Shown here one piece after another: positions 44,952 to 56,074 of a stretch of DNA of 64,000 nucleotides. Each line of letters starts with the position of its first letter. The stretch's first letter is position 1. The position numbers and the translations under genes were made by a program. The notes under the pieces were generated by a model that was given only the letters and a program-made list of their open reading frames with translations, had not been told where the DNA came from and did not search any database. Source of the stretch: Adiantum capillus-veneris (taxonomy: Eukaryota > Streptophyta > Polypodiopsida > Polypodiales > Pteridaceae); assembly GCA_014529385.2 (NCBI GenBank), contig CM043953.1, positions 77,676,872 to 77,740,871 of the forward strand, in the 5' to 3' direction.

Positions 44952-46551
44952 TGTCATAAAATCTAATATCTAATATCTAACCAACCCAAATGATTTTCTC
45001 ATATTAAATTGATCACTTAATGTGGGAGAATAAACGGGAACAAGTGTTAAGATATAGACATGTGCTTATAGATCTATCTCAACACGGGGCCAATGGTAAA
45101 GGGGCCCAAATGAGAGATGGTCTATCAAAGAGCAAGGCTAACAAATGGAGCATAAGACCTTAGGGTTAGCTTCATTGATGACCTCCAATAATGTGTGTAA
45201 AAGGCCTTTGACCTTAGGTAAGCTAGGGCTGTGCTTGAGGCGCGGGAACCCGACCCAGCTCGAGGTGCTTGTCCTGCTTGTCATGCTTGATGACTAAGGT
45301 GCTTGAGGTGCTTGATGATTGAGGTGCTTAATTATTGAGATGCTTGAGGTGCTTGACATGCTTGAGATGCTAGGGTTGCACTTGAGGTGAGAACCCAGCC
45401 CAAGCTTAAAGTGCTTATGAGCCAAGCTTGTGGTGGGAACTGGGCCTATGCATGAGGGGTTGAGGTGTCAAAAAGTCAAAGATTCAATCCCTAAAAGGAG
45501 GGGGCGAGCCCTAGATGAGGGGGGATGAGAGAGAACACCCACACACTCACACAAGGCATGCATGGTACAAAGAAAGCAAAAGGGACACTTGTCAAGTTCC
45601 TCCTCATGTTGCCCTCATGGTGTGCCTGAAGCCTATTGGTTGGCCACCCAAGGGGTCCAATAATAATTTAGGAGATTTAATTAATTGATTTAGCATTTAT
45701 CTAACCCTCTCTCTCAAAGGGAAAAGGGGGACACTTGTCTCAAGGCTACCCTTGCTGCTTGTAATGCCTCCTGCTTGTGATTGGCTAGGCCTGGAGGGGT
45801 CCAATGAGCTTCAAGCATGAGTTACAAGGGGGGGTTGATTAGGGGCTATACTCACCCACACACACTCACAAACACTCTCATTGTGTGCTATGCAAAGTGC
45901 AAGAGCTCCCTCTCCTTCCCCAAGCAAGTAGAGGTTGAGAGCCTACACCAACACTCTTGGATATGGAGTGCAAATCCAACCAAGAGCCATGCTTCAATGC
46001 TTAAGCTTGCCATCTCCTTCTTCTTCATTACTATGCTATTATATATGCTAGCAACAAGAGTTATGATAAGTGAGGAACTAATTCTTTCTCCCACAAAATG
46101 TTTCTTCTTCCTCTTCCCTACCCTCATTCCCTACTAGCTCTCTCCACCTTCGAAGGTGTTTGAGGTCTTGGGACTGAGGCTTGGGATAGTTAAAACTTTC
46201 TTCAAGTTTATGATATGTTTGTGATGCATGAAGCTTTCCATCTTCATTGCATCACCTAGGTCACAAGGAACACAAAGATTGTATTGTAACAAGTCTCTCT
46301 TAATGGGAGAAATCATAATACAAATGCCTATTGGAGGGGGGACCGGCTCCACATAAATCCGGTCCTCAACTGTTGTCATGTTCTCTAAATTCTCTCTCTT
46401 GCAAAAGTATTGTTCATGCCAAGTTAACTAATTGCTATGATTATGTTGCTATCTTCAATTATGTTCACCCGCTATGCTCACAAAGTCATTTCTCAAAAGT
46501 ATTCTCATTAATTTCCGCTACTCTCAAATTAAATAGGCCAATTCCATTACA
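44952..46551 (+). repeat. 3' LTR of chromovirus copy A
   Basis: 1,600 bp from TGTCATAAAATC to CCATTACA, with the GGTGCTTGAGG-type array at about 45,260-45,370. It serves as the undisturbed reference for the interrupted 5' LTR. Confidence 0.92.
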
Positions 46552-47457
46552 ATCCAATTTTCTGAATTCTGTGCTTCATCAAAAGACAGGGGCTCCTCAA
46601 CATCATGTCAACTAGACACAGCCAAAGCATAACATTCTGATGCATAAGATGCACGGCGAGAGCCTGAACGAGTACGACTAGACAAAGGTGCATCCAATTT
46701 ACTGTCATGCAAAGTGTGCACCAGCCATTTTGGCATACCTATAGCCTGCTCATTTTCAGCCCTTTCCTCATCAAATACATCATGTACATCTGTATCAGTA
46801 ATAGGCTGATGTAAAACATTTTCAGAAACCCCCATAGGCTGTACATTTGCCTCATTGGAACTTACATTCGTATTTCCACCACTAAAAAGAGGCAACAAAG
46901 TGTCATAAATGTCCTGTGAGCTTACATTACTGTCTCTAGTACATGACAGCAAGGGCTGAACAGAATCTTCCACAAACACTACATCCCGAGAAACCAGAAT
47001 ACGTTTAGTTTGCGGATGATACAACTTGTAACCTTTGCTTTCAGCACTATAACCAACAAAAATACATTTGACAGTCTTATCATCCAATTTTCTATGTTGC
47101 ACTTGTGGCACCAAAGCATATGCCAAACAACCAAAAACACGCATGTGCTCAATAGAAGGCTTTCTATCATGCCATGCTTCATATGGAGTAATAGACTGCA
47201 AAGCTTTTGTAGGACACCTGTTAAGTACATAAATGGCACACATGATGGCCTCAAGCCAAAAAGAATGCGGCAAAGCTTAACTTTTGACCATACATCGTGC
47301 CATTTCCGTCAGTGACCTGCATGTGGCCCGAACTGAACCATCCTTTGGAAACTTAGAACGCTGCATCTTCCCAAAATACAGCCTTCTTAAACATGTTTGA
47401 CAGGTGCTTCAAGAGGCGGCAAAGAAGCAACTATATCATATTTCTGCATATTTGAGT
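46552..47457 (-). pseudogene. Copia-2, 5' remaining part (GAG-pre-integrase to integrase C-terminus)
   Basis: In minus orientation it starts within the GAG-pre-integrase region (IVASLPPLEAP equivalent), passes through KMQRSKFPKDGSV and jumps over about 330 bp of integrase core present in Copia-1 (equivalent to about 30,555-30,883). It then continues SFWLEAIMCAIYVLNRCPTK to ALAVSS and ENW, where copy A interrupts. Reading on at 28,140 gives MAAMQSEYD. The 5' LTR and gag are missing. The core deletion removes both catalytic Asp residues. Confidence 0.88.
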
Positions 47458-48739
47458 GTCACAATAGTTCAAGTGCTGGTCATCCAGGTATTCGTAAGAC
47501 GTATGCCTTAGTTCGGTGATAATTTTATTGGCCATGCTTACATCATGATGTTCAAGAGTACGTACTAAACTGCCAACAATGCCAAGTTAATAAGGAAGAG
47601 CGCCTCAAAGTAGGTGGCCTTTTACATCCTTTAGAGATTCCACAAGGTAAGTGGGAGAGTATCTCTATGGATTTTGTAGTAGGACTACCTAATACAAATC
47701 GTGGCCATGATGCCATATAGGTAATTGTAGATTGTCTAACAAAGATGTGTCGATTCATTCCCACTAAGACTACAGTTAACACACCAAAATTAGCACGGCT
47801 ATTTATAGAGCATCTATATAGACTCTATGGTCTTCCATCTAGTATCATTAGTGACAAAGATCGAAAGTTCAATAATCACTTCTGGAGAGTTGTGTTCCAA
47901 AAGTTGGAAACTACACTTAATCTTAGTACGGCTGATCATCCACAAATAGATGGTCAAACCGAAATGGTTAATCAAGTGCTAGAGGATATGCTACGGGCGT
48001 ACGTTAGAAAAAAGCAAACCAATTGGGAAGACTACTTGCCTATATTGGAATTTTCTTATAATAGTTCAAAGCATGTGACTACAAGGTTTAGTCCATTTAT
48101 GCTTTTATATGGTTTTCAACCTAGATCATCCGTTATGGTGGGGTTGTCTATGGAAGATACAAAAAGTGAAGGATTTTCTCCAAGACCATTTTGATATGCT
48201 TCAATTTTCTCAACAGAATGTTAAGCAATGTCAAGATACATATGACAAGTATGCAGATGAGCATCATCGTATTTCTACTTTCCAAGAAGCAAATAAGTTT
48301 TTTCTCAAAGTTTCGAAGCATTTAGAAAGTTTGAAGACAAGAAAAGTTGCTAAACTTTCACCACGATATTGTGAACCGTTTATCGTTTCTCAAACATATA
48401 GGTCAAGTGGCATATAAGTTAGCTCTTCCCGAGAGCTCACGAGTTCATCCTGTTTTTCATGTTAGCCGTTTACAAAAACAACTAGGACAGAATGATAATG
48501 TCATTGACACATGTGTGTTAGTGGACACTATAGAACCACCAAGCATCCCTCATGAACCCAAAAAGATTTTGGATTCTCATGAGCTTCGCACTAGACATCA
48601 TGTTAGATGACAGGTGTTGGTAAAGTGGTTAGATAGACGTGAAGAAGGTTCTACATGGGAGAATGTCTCCGCACTTAACAAACGTGTTCCTACGTTTGTT
48701 TTCAAGGACAAAAACGGTTCTCCAAGGGGGGGGGGGTAA
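47458..48739 (+). pseudogene. Gypsy-B integrase and chromodomain, right part
   Basis: This resumes the element left at 26,356. It has an integrase zinc finger (SSAGHPGIRKTYALV, then CQQCQ..KEER), core motifs SMDFVVGLP, IVDCLTKMCRFIP, IISDKDRKFNNHFW and HPQIDGQTEMVNQVLEDMLR, and the C-terminal ALPESSRVHPVFHVSRL block. A TGA near 48,608 separates it from the chromodomain tail QVLVKWLDRREEGSTWEN. Several stops and a frameshift near 48,180 are present. The run of 11 G before TAA at 48,726-48,739 is the polypurine tract. About 0.6 kb, the RNase H end and linker, was lost at the nested site. Confidence 0.88.
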
Positions 48740-48849
48740 TGTAAGGACAAGGATCCTACGGGCAAGGCCATCGGCACGACCGGACAATGTGTACGCTAGG
48801 GGGAGGCTATGAGATAGCATGGTTGGGTGGAGACTAGCACACAACATTA

Positions 48850-48880
<31 letters not shown>

Positions 48881-49200
48881 GGCTGTGTGGGTGTGTATGT
48901 GTGGCCAGGATGTAGGATTATTCACTCGTCTGAGCAAGGATCTTTTGACATAAAGCTCTTTCAAGAACCAATTTTACTTTCAAAAAATACACGACACCCA
49001 ACATATACATCAATTGCCAAGCATAGCTAAGTCTCTCAACAATGCTGACTAACAAAGACACCATAGATTTTCTTCTCCATCTCAGAATATTGCATAATAC
49101 CACATGCGTTCAAAAATGCAAGCACATGTGATTGCATTCAGAACAAATTTTTGGCTATGCGTTTGCTAAAAAAACATATAACTTTCTTACCATGAGCGTG
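48740..49200 (+). repeat. 3' LTR of Gypsy-B (start certain, end not determined)
   Basis: TGTAAGGACAAGG directly follows the G-rich tract and the chromodomain stop, the expected position of a 3' LTR. It contains (CT)n at 48,853-48,880. No second copy exists in the window, so the 3' end cannot be fixed. It differs from the copy C LTR, so copies C and Gypsy-B are not one element. Confidence 0.6.
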
Positions 49201-50338
49201 TTGGACATACCTTGCAAAAACTTCAACTGAAGAGGCAACATCCAAGATATTCAAGTCATCAAGCACTTGTGCATCTCAATATACATACTTGTGCAATCAA
49301 AGCATTTGTTGCTTTCATCAGCGTATGACTCACAATCTCATCATGAATTTCTTTACCCATGTCAACATCATGCATGCCTCAGAGATGCAAGCAGTGATGA
49401 CTGGATTGGAGCAAATTTGTTCTTGCATAATGCCATGTGCCTCCAAAATGCAAGCATATGTGACTCCATTTGTAGAGAAGCTCTGCCTTGCATTTTTCAG
49501 AATGATGTTCAACGTGCTAGGCCAAATCACTCTACGGAGAATTTGGCATCAGATGTTGTTGCCGTGCTTCACATGCTTGCAAACTTCCACCTTAGCGAAA
49601 GTCCCTCCTCATGATTGGACTATCAGTAGCCCCTTGCCTCCTCATTATGAAGCATTGACACAATAGCCCCCTCACGGATATAGTGGAGTCTCACCACATA
49701 GCAACAATGTGCCGATTGGCTACAATGTGCAAGCAATACGGCATGATGAGGGTGGTAGAGAATGCATTGCTTAATTGCTTAACATTTGAAGTCAATATCA
49801 TACACATAGCTAAATTCACCATGCCATAGCTGTGTCAGCCACATTCACCTTTACAATTGAGCCATAATGCCAACAGTTTGAGAGATTTTGGATGCGGACC
49901 TCTAAGGCATAAGAGTTTGTAAACTCTTGCTTGGCATGTTTACCAAGTAGACACATGCAAGTTGCTGATGTAGCTCGTATACACCTTGCATACATCTCAC
50001 AATGCCACCGATAACGTCGACAACACAATCATGGTGCCAAGAGGTGTTGTCAAAACCCTATAGAGCATGAGGGAAATCTGATAAGTTTCACACACACACA
50101 CACACACACATAACACACGCTGATATGTTTGCCTTCACTCACGAATACTTGCTTTCAAAAAAAATATGTTTTGTGCATGGCCGTTTGGGCATCAACTCTC
50201 CTTTTTGTTGCACCTATGTGAACTCCCCCCTCCCTTCCCACAATGTACCTTGGTTGGCCTGCACCTTCTATATCACCATCAACCTCTGCACACTCCTCGA
50301 AGCCCCTAATGCCACTTGTACTACCACCTAATGTAGCT
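49201..50338. other. Unassigned repeat-like sequence
   Basis: No gene recognised. A diverged direct repeat (CATAATGCCATGTGC..CAAAATGCAAGCATATGTGA near 49,426 and a similar block near 49,092) and (CA)n at 50,089-50,110 are the only structures seen. Part may belong to the Gypsy-B LTR. Confidence 0.4.
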
Positions 50339-51351
50339 TTAGTTTACTATCATGCCAATGTTTCCTCCTTTGTTGCACCGCTTCTTATCCCAATACAACT
50401 CTCCCATATAGCTTAAATAAGTCATCCAATCTTTTCTTCAGGTTCGTATTATAATCTACATTATGCTTATAAGCAGTTGGGATCTGTGAATTATAATGGA
50501 ATCACTAACTCTATTCCATAAACCATTGTCATTTGCCTTGATGATCTTATTACTACTTTCAACCCAACCATTGCATCTAGGATAATAGTTGACTTGTGAT
50601 GCTTTATGGAAAACACTTATGTCAAAATTTGAATAGTTTCATTAATGAAGCGATTTCCATGATGTAAAACTTTCTAGAGGGCATCTATAGGGACATATGA
50701 TGTACTCATAAATGAACTAAGCTGTGGATTTTTTTGTGTTATTTAGAAGTCCTTTGGCTTCAACCCACTTGCTCAAATAGCATGTTGCCATGACTATGTA
50801 CTTGTTCTTTATGGGTATCAACTTCTTGAAGGGTCCCATGCAGTCTAATTCCTAGTTCATGAATACTTCTAATGGCTAGATGGTAGTTAAGGGTGTCATA
50901 TTTGTTGCAGTTGGTCTACACATCCTATCACATGTCTTGCAAAAAATTTGAACATCTACCATCATATTTGCCACCATAATCCAGCTTGTAAGATTTTCTT
51001 ATGAGTTATCAAAGGAGAAAAATGTCCTCCAGGGAAAGATCCCAATATGAGATTCATTGATAACATGCATTCTAGCTTGAATTGGCATACTTCTCCTTAA
51101 CACACCATCTATTCCCATTTTGTATAGACATCCTCCATTCAATGTAAATTTTAAGCTTTTGAGTATAGTGGAATGAGGCCAGTCATGAGGTAAACTCCCT
51201 TGTTGCAAGAAAGTGATAAATCTCTTGACATTTAGGACCCATCTTTTCTGCTGTCGTGGTTTCATCCATCCAATTAACCTTCCTTCAATGACCACCATGT
51301 TGATTAAATACAACAAAGCTCAACAATCCACATAGAAATAAGACAGTTTGT
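50339..51351 (-). pseudogene. Ty3/gypsy integrase fragment (family shared with 14.9-18.9 kb)
   Basis: Minus-strand frame 51,316-50,999 reads ITFLQQGSLPHDWPH, CLYKMGIDGVLRRSMP and ARMHVINESHIG, the linker and His-His half of an integrase zinc finger. Further down, CKTCDR completes it, and LDCMGPFKKLIPIKNKYIVMA with YLSKWVEA is the integrase core start. Stops and frame changes are frequent. Its end (50,342-50,460) matches 18,755-18,870. It is cut on the right by the LTR of copy D. Confidence 0.8.
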
Positions 51352-52930
51352 TGTCATAATAACTAATAATTAATTCTCCTAAATGATTTTCTCATGTTAA
51401 ATTGATCATTTAATATGGGGAAGTACAAGGGGAGAAAAGGCTAGAATATTGGTTAAGCTGGCAGACTGGCCACAATAGGGATTCAAAGGGGGGAAAATAG
51501 GGATCCAAAGGGGGGGCCATCTGCAAAAGATCAATGTGCAACAATGGGCTTTAAAGACCCTAAGGTTCAACCCATTAAGACTTCCAAAATGCTAAGGTTC
51601 CAAAATTCAAAGGTTGTGTCCAATGGTCAAACCTTAGGGAAATTGGATGCTTTCTGAGTGTACACAAAAGTCTTCATGACTCCTACATAGGAGGGGGCGA
51701 GCCCTGTTAGTAGGGGATGAGAGAGAAACACACATGCACACAGGCTCCCTTTACACAAAGGGAATAGGGGACACATGTCAGCTCCCTAGCCCAGTTGCCC
51801 ACAAGGTGCACTCAAATCCTATTGGATGGCCATAGAGGTGGATCAATGAGAATTAGGCTAGAGTAAATCTAGTTTAATTCATTTAGAAACACTTGATAAA
51901 AGAAACAATAAAAATTAAGCTCTCTAGAAGACTATTGGACATTCTCCCAAGGGGTCCCAGCATTCAACAGCCCAATGGCTTGCCTACTTCCTATTGGCCA
52001 TAAGACAAAGGGGTCAAATGAGAGTTTAATTGCATTATCTAATTACCTAAATCTCTCACAAAAGGGGAAAGGGGGACACATGTCACAAGGCTATCACTTA
52101 TGCTTCTCAATTATAATTGGCTAAGCTTTGCAGGGTCCAATGGGGTGCCAGCAAGAGTAAATTGCAAGAGGGGTCGACCAAGAGAGAGGGGGTTGATTTT
52201 GGCAAGGATTATTACACACACACACACTCATACAATCTCATGTGTGAAGCAAGAAGACTCTCTCTCTCTCCTTCTCAAGCTTTTATGGAAAGCTCATCAT
52301 CTACTCCAAGCTTGTGAGAAGGGAGGCCTACACCAACAACTCTTGGCTTTGTGATGCAAATCCAACCAAGAGCAAAGCTTCAATGCATGCTCATCTCCTC
52401 TACCATGCTAATTACTGAGCTATACTAAGCTATTATGAGTGATTATGTGAGGAGATATACTTCTTTCTCGTAAGCTACTCCTTCCGCTCAATCTACTCTC
52501 ATACCCTGCTAGCTCTCACTATCTTCGAAGGTCTGTGAGGTCTTGGGTCTAAGGCCGTGAGGGAATTGATGTTGTGTTTTATAAGTGTGTGCATGGTGCT
52601 TGAAGCTTCCATCTTCATTGCACCATCAAGTTATTGAAGGAACACAAAGTATTGTATTGTAAAATGTCTCCCTTGATGGGGGAAACCTATAATACAAAGC
52701 CTTTTGGGGGGGGACCGGCTCCATGAAAATCTGGTCCTCAAATGTTGTCAATAGCTTAATTTCTCTTTTGAAGTATTATTCATGCCTATCTAACTAGGTG
52801 TTATGCTTTTTGTTGCTCTCTCCATCCAAGCACTCTTGCTATGCTCATTAGGAATCTATTCTAATGAAATGCTCACTATGTTCATGTTATTTTCCGCAGC
52901 ACACAAGTTACTAGGCCATTAAAAGTTACA
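51352..52930 (+). repeat. 5' LTR of chromovirus copy D
   Basis: 1,579 bp. It shares with copies A and C the start TGTCATAA, ATGATTTTCTCAT, CCTACACCAACA(A)CTCTTGG and GGTCACAAGGAACACAAAG-type blocks, but lacks a clear GGTGCTTGAGG array. Confidence 0.85.
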
Positions 52931-53349
52931 TTTGTATCAGAGCACAAGGTTTCTCTTTTCTTGCTCAAGAAGGGAGGTCCTCAAGCTAGCTATAAATAGT
53001 TGGTATTATTAATTGCAATTGAGTAAGTAGAATAGGGATTTTTAGCCTTGCAGTGTGCCTGCCTTCATGCAGATAACGGGGAATCACCATCGAGAGCTAT
53101 GGTCTTAATAGTGGAGTCCTACGGGGCTTGCCTACGGCTTAACCACTATTGAGCTATTAGAAGCTTGACAAGAGCCGGTGCTGTTTTGGTGTTGAAGGAC
53201 CCTCTCTTCTATTCCTTGCAATTAATGATATTCAATTGAGCCACGGGTACAATAGCTTGAGTGCTTTTCTAAAGGGGTAAAGAGGAGTAGCAACTAGGGC
53301 TTGAAGTGCCAAAGTACACCTAAAAATATTACACCTAAAAATTGTTAGA

Positions 53350-54650
53350 ATGGCTGACAATAGTAAAGAGAGTGAAATCAATGTTGATAGCTTTGATTTT
53401 GCTAATGAGCAGGCTACTAATGATGCCCCTATGCTTGTTAACTACCTTGTTTCTAGGCTTCAACAAGCCATGGGAGATCCATCCCTCCAAAGTGAAGTGC
53501 AACGACAACTTTGTGCTCATGGGATTCTTCAAACTCCCCACCATGACGCGAGAGTACCTAGGAAGCCTCCTTGTGAGACTTACAAAAGAGGTCTCTCTCT
53601 GATTCGGGAAGAAGAAGAGGATCCATATGAAGGGCTCAAAAATTTACTTCTTGATGACGCATCTCCTTCCCAAAGGAGAACTCAAGAGCCCCCACCAAAA
53701 GAACGAGAAAGAAGTGAGTCTCCTGCCAACTCGGTGGAGATGGCTCCACGGAGACGGCGGGCAAAACGCTCTCCATCACCTCCTAAACGGAGAAGACCAT
53801 TGCATACTTCTCCACACCATTATTCAAAGAGGGATGATAAAAAACAAGAGAAGAAAAAGGCGACAAAGAGGTCACCCTCTTCTCCATCTTCTTCATCCTC
53901 TTCCTCTTATGAAGAAAGTGATGGTGCAGACAAAGAGGAGCAAGGCAAGAAGAAGGCGAGAAAGAGGTCACCCTCTTCTCCATATTCCTCAAATTCTTCA
54001 TCTTCTGAAGAAAGCGATGGTGCAACTTTTGAACCATAAAAAAGAAGAGGCCATAGAAAATCCTCTGCCGCGTTGAAGAGGTTGTCCAAGCTCAAGAAGT
54101 TCAAAGAGGGAGGAAAGAACATCTCTTTCCTTACCTACAATGGCACCTTTGGTGCTACGGACAAAGTTTTGGCCTTTATCCAACAATTTGATGTGGCATT
54201 TGGAGATGAGGGCTTCACGGAGTCCTCTAAGCTACGCCATGTAGCTATGCATTTTCAAAAGTCCACCAGGCAATGGTGGTCTAGCCTACGGGCAAACGGT
54301 GAAGCCCCATGAACATGGAAAGCTTTAAGAGCTTCCATCATGAAGCAGTTTTTGTCCACCAATGCCAAAGACAAAGTACTCACTGAATGACGAATCTTGA
54401 AGCTCTCTCCCTATAAATCCATTCACAAATATGTAGACAAGTTTTGGGACTTACATCTCAAAGCCACTGTCTTCAAAAAGATGGATTTTGAGGAGAAAAA
54501 ACAATAATTTTGTGCTGGCTTAACTGAAGATATGGTGGAGTATGTCAACTCTCGAAGGCCACGCACCATATCTGTGGTCATACACCATACCATGGTTGCT
54601 TCACAAATCAATTTCCAAACAAAGGCTAAGAGAAATCTTAAGCCCACAGA
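53350..54650 (+). pseudogene. Gag of chromovirus copy D with well-preserved SR-like domain
   Basis: A 229-codon open frame starts MADNSKESEINVDSF at 53,350. Residues about 115-225 are SR-like: RRRRAKRSPSPPKRRR, KKATKRSPSSPSSSSSSS, then KKKARKRSPSSPYSSNSSS with interspersed EESDGA. A TAA at 54,037-54,039 interrupts, then the same frame continues KKFKEGGKNISFLTYNGTFG and AFIQQFDVAFGDEGF into the Gag domain, with further stops at 54,310 and 54,388. This is the best view of the N-terminal part of the family's Gag. Confidence 0.85.
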
Positions 54651-55370
54651 AAAGCGATGTGCATACAAGCAAACTAGAATGTTCCAAGCTTGTTTTGTTG
54701 TTTTCGCTGAACGAATTTGAGGAGTAATGATGCACTTGATAGATATCACATTCAATGCATGCTATTTCACATCTCTACTATCCCAACGAGCTTGCTCAAT
54801 TGTAGGTAAAACAACACTAGTAGTAAAATTGCTAGAACCTGCAACATCCTCCACAAAACTTGGGCGTACATCATAGCCTTTTATAATGTTGCATACACCC
54901 TTAGAAACAAGTACATGTTACATCATGCAATCCCACAATGGATAGGTGTCTCCACCCAATTTGACATCAATTGTTGATGAAATCTTGAAAACATCATTGC
55001 TCTTAGCCACAGTGAAAGACTAATGTACTTGATGTAGAAAATACCCAAATTGAGTAGAAACCATAGGGAAACTATACGTGCTATATACCGTAAACCACAA
55101 TAGGCTATCAAAGACCTATTATGTAAAAATTTCTAGTGGAAGAAATTTTTCCAAGAGGAAAAATTGCACATGCAATACTTGTAGTATTGGAAACAATGCC
55201 AAAACAAGGCTGAACCAAAATTCTATGCACATCAAGTTCTACGAGCTCTCCCAAAGTATTTATAGACTTGTTGCTGCTCACCAAACATGACCAAAAAATT
55301 GGAGAAAGTGAGAAGAAAGGTGTTGGTGACTATTCGCGGGAGGATGCAACATGCTCTAATACCAAGTGCT
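54650..55370 (-). pseudogene. Copia-3 gag fragment with primer-binding site
   Basis: On the minus strand the primer site CTTGGTATTAGAGCAT (55,366-55,351) is followed by a leader and a Gag related to Copia-1: HVLVSKGVCNIIKGYDVRPS, VVLPTIEQARWDSRDV and SIKCIITPQIRSAKTTKQAW (about 54,990-54,660). A stop replaces the Gln of MMQHVL. Interestingly the frame KTTKQAWNIL is open just where Copia-1 is frameshifted. The element ends at its junction with copy D gag. Confidence 0.8.
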
Positions 55371-55562
55371 GGAGTTGTATGGGAGTTTCCCTCTCCTTGT
55401 TTCTTGCATTCAACTTGATTTCTATGCAGGGTTTTGCCTGCCTTGTCATGTTGCATCCATTTAACAAAAGGATGGGCTACAAGTTGTCATAGTAGCCTAC
55501 TATGATGGTTTGTGATTTGCATTCTGCATCCCCTCTTACCCTCATTCCCAAACACTTGACAA
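55367..55562 (-). repeat. Candidate 5' LTR of Copia-3
   Basis: The end CTCCAGCA abuts the primer site, so this is the expected LTR position. TGTCAAGTGTTTGGG (from 55,562) is a possible LTR start, giving about 196 bp, but no second LTR exists to confirm it. Confidence 0.4.
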
Positions 55563-55604
55563 TAGGCCCATCCAAATTACAAGAGGATGTGCTTGAAGTT
55601 GTCT

Positions 55605-55606
<2 letters not shown>

Positions 55607-55639
<33 letters not shown>

Positions 55640-55660
55640 ACACACACACACAAACACACA
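55607..55660. repeat. Poly-C run of 33 followed by (AC)n
   Basis: An uninterrupted run of 33 C (55,607-55,639) passes directly into ACACAC repeats. It can form G-quadruplex on the minus strand. Assembly length may be inexact. Confidence 0.85.
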
Positions 55661-56029
55661 CTTTTGAAGGTATGCCATGGTTGATTTGACACTTCATTGA
55701 GGCATCCTTTAACAATTTCTTGTCTAAAGTTAACATTGAAGAGTTCTCTCCCCCACACACTTGAAGGTATGACATGGTTGATTTGGCACTTTACTCTCGC
55801 TTGAGGAATCCTTTAGCATTTCACTCTTGCTTGAGGCATCCTTCAACACTTTCTTGTCAAAAGTTAATACTCTATTGAAGGTGTTCTATCCCTATCTCCT
55901 ATCTCAGACTAGTGATGATCATGGTGAGGCTATATATGTTGAGAATGTGGATGCCATCTCACAATGCTTCTTGGTAGTACTTAAGGTGAGGGCTATGTAC
56001 ATCTCACTTAGCCTTGGATTCTCTATCTT

Positions 56030-56074
<45 letters not shown>

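Larger units (their letters stand above)
28145..46551 (+). mobile_element. Chromovirus copy A, complete LTR to LTR, with two nested insertions
   Basis: It runs from TGTCATAAAATC to CCATTACA and is flanked by ATCC (28,141-28,144 and 46,552-46,555); with a fifth base the flanks read CATCC and AATCC. The host reading frame (Copia-2 ...ENWMAAM) is restored when it is removed. Insertions: Copia-1 (28,279-33,435 with duplication) in the 5' LTR and a gag-only element (38,205-43,217 with duplication) in RT. Without them the element is about 8.2 kb. The 5' and 3' LTRs are close to identical by eye apart from an 82-bp duplication in the 5' LTR (near 34,532-34,615) and small indels, so insertion is fairly recent. 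Confidence 0.9.
51352..54650 (+). mobile_element. Chromovirus copy D: 5' LTR and gag, 3' truncated
   Basis: LTR 51,352-52,930 (TGTCATAATAAC to AAAGTTACA) is followed by TTTGTATCAGAGCA, a one-base variant of the Met primer site. gag follows and the element stops at about 54,650, where a minus-strand copia gag begins. It is more diverged from copies A and C than they are from each other. Confidence 0.85.
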
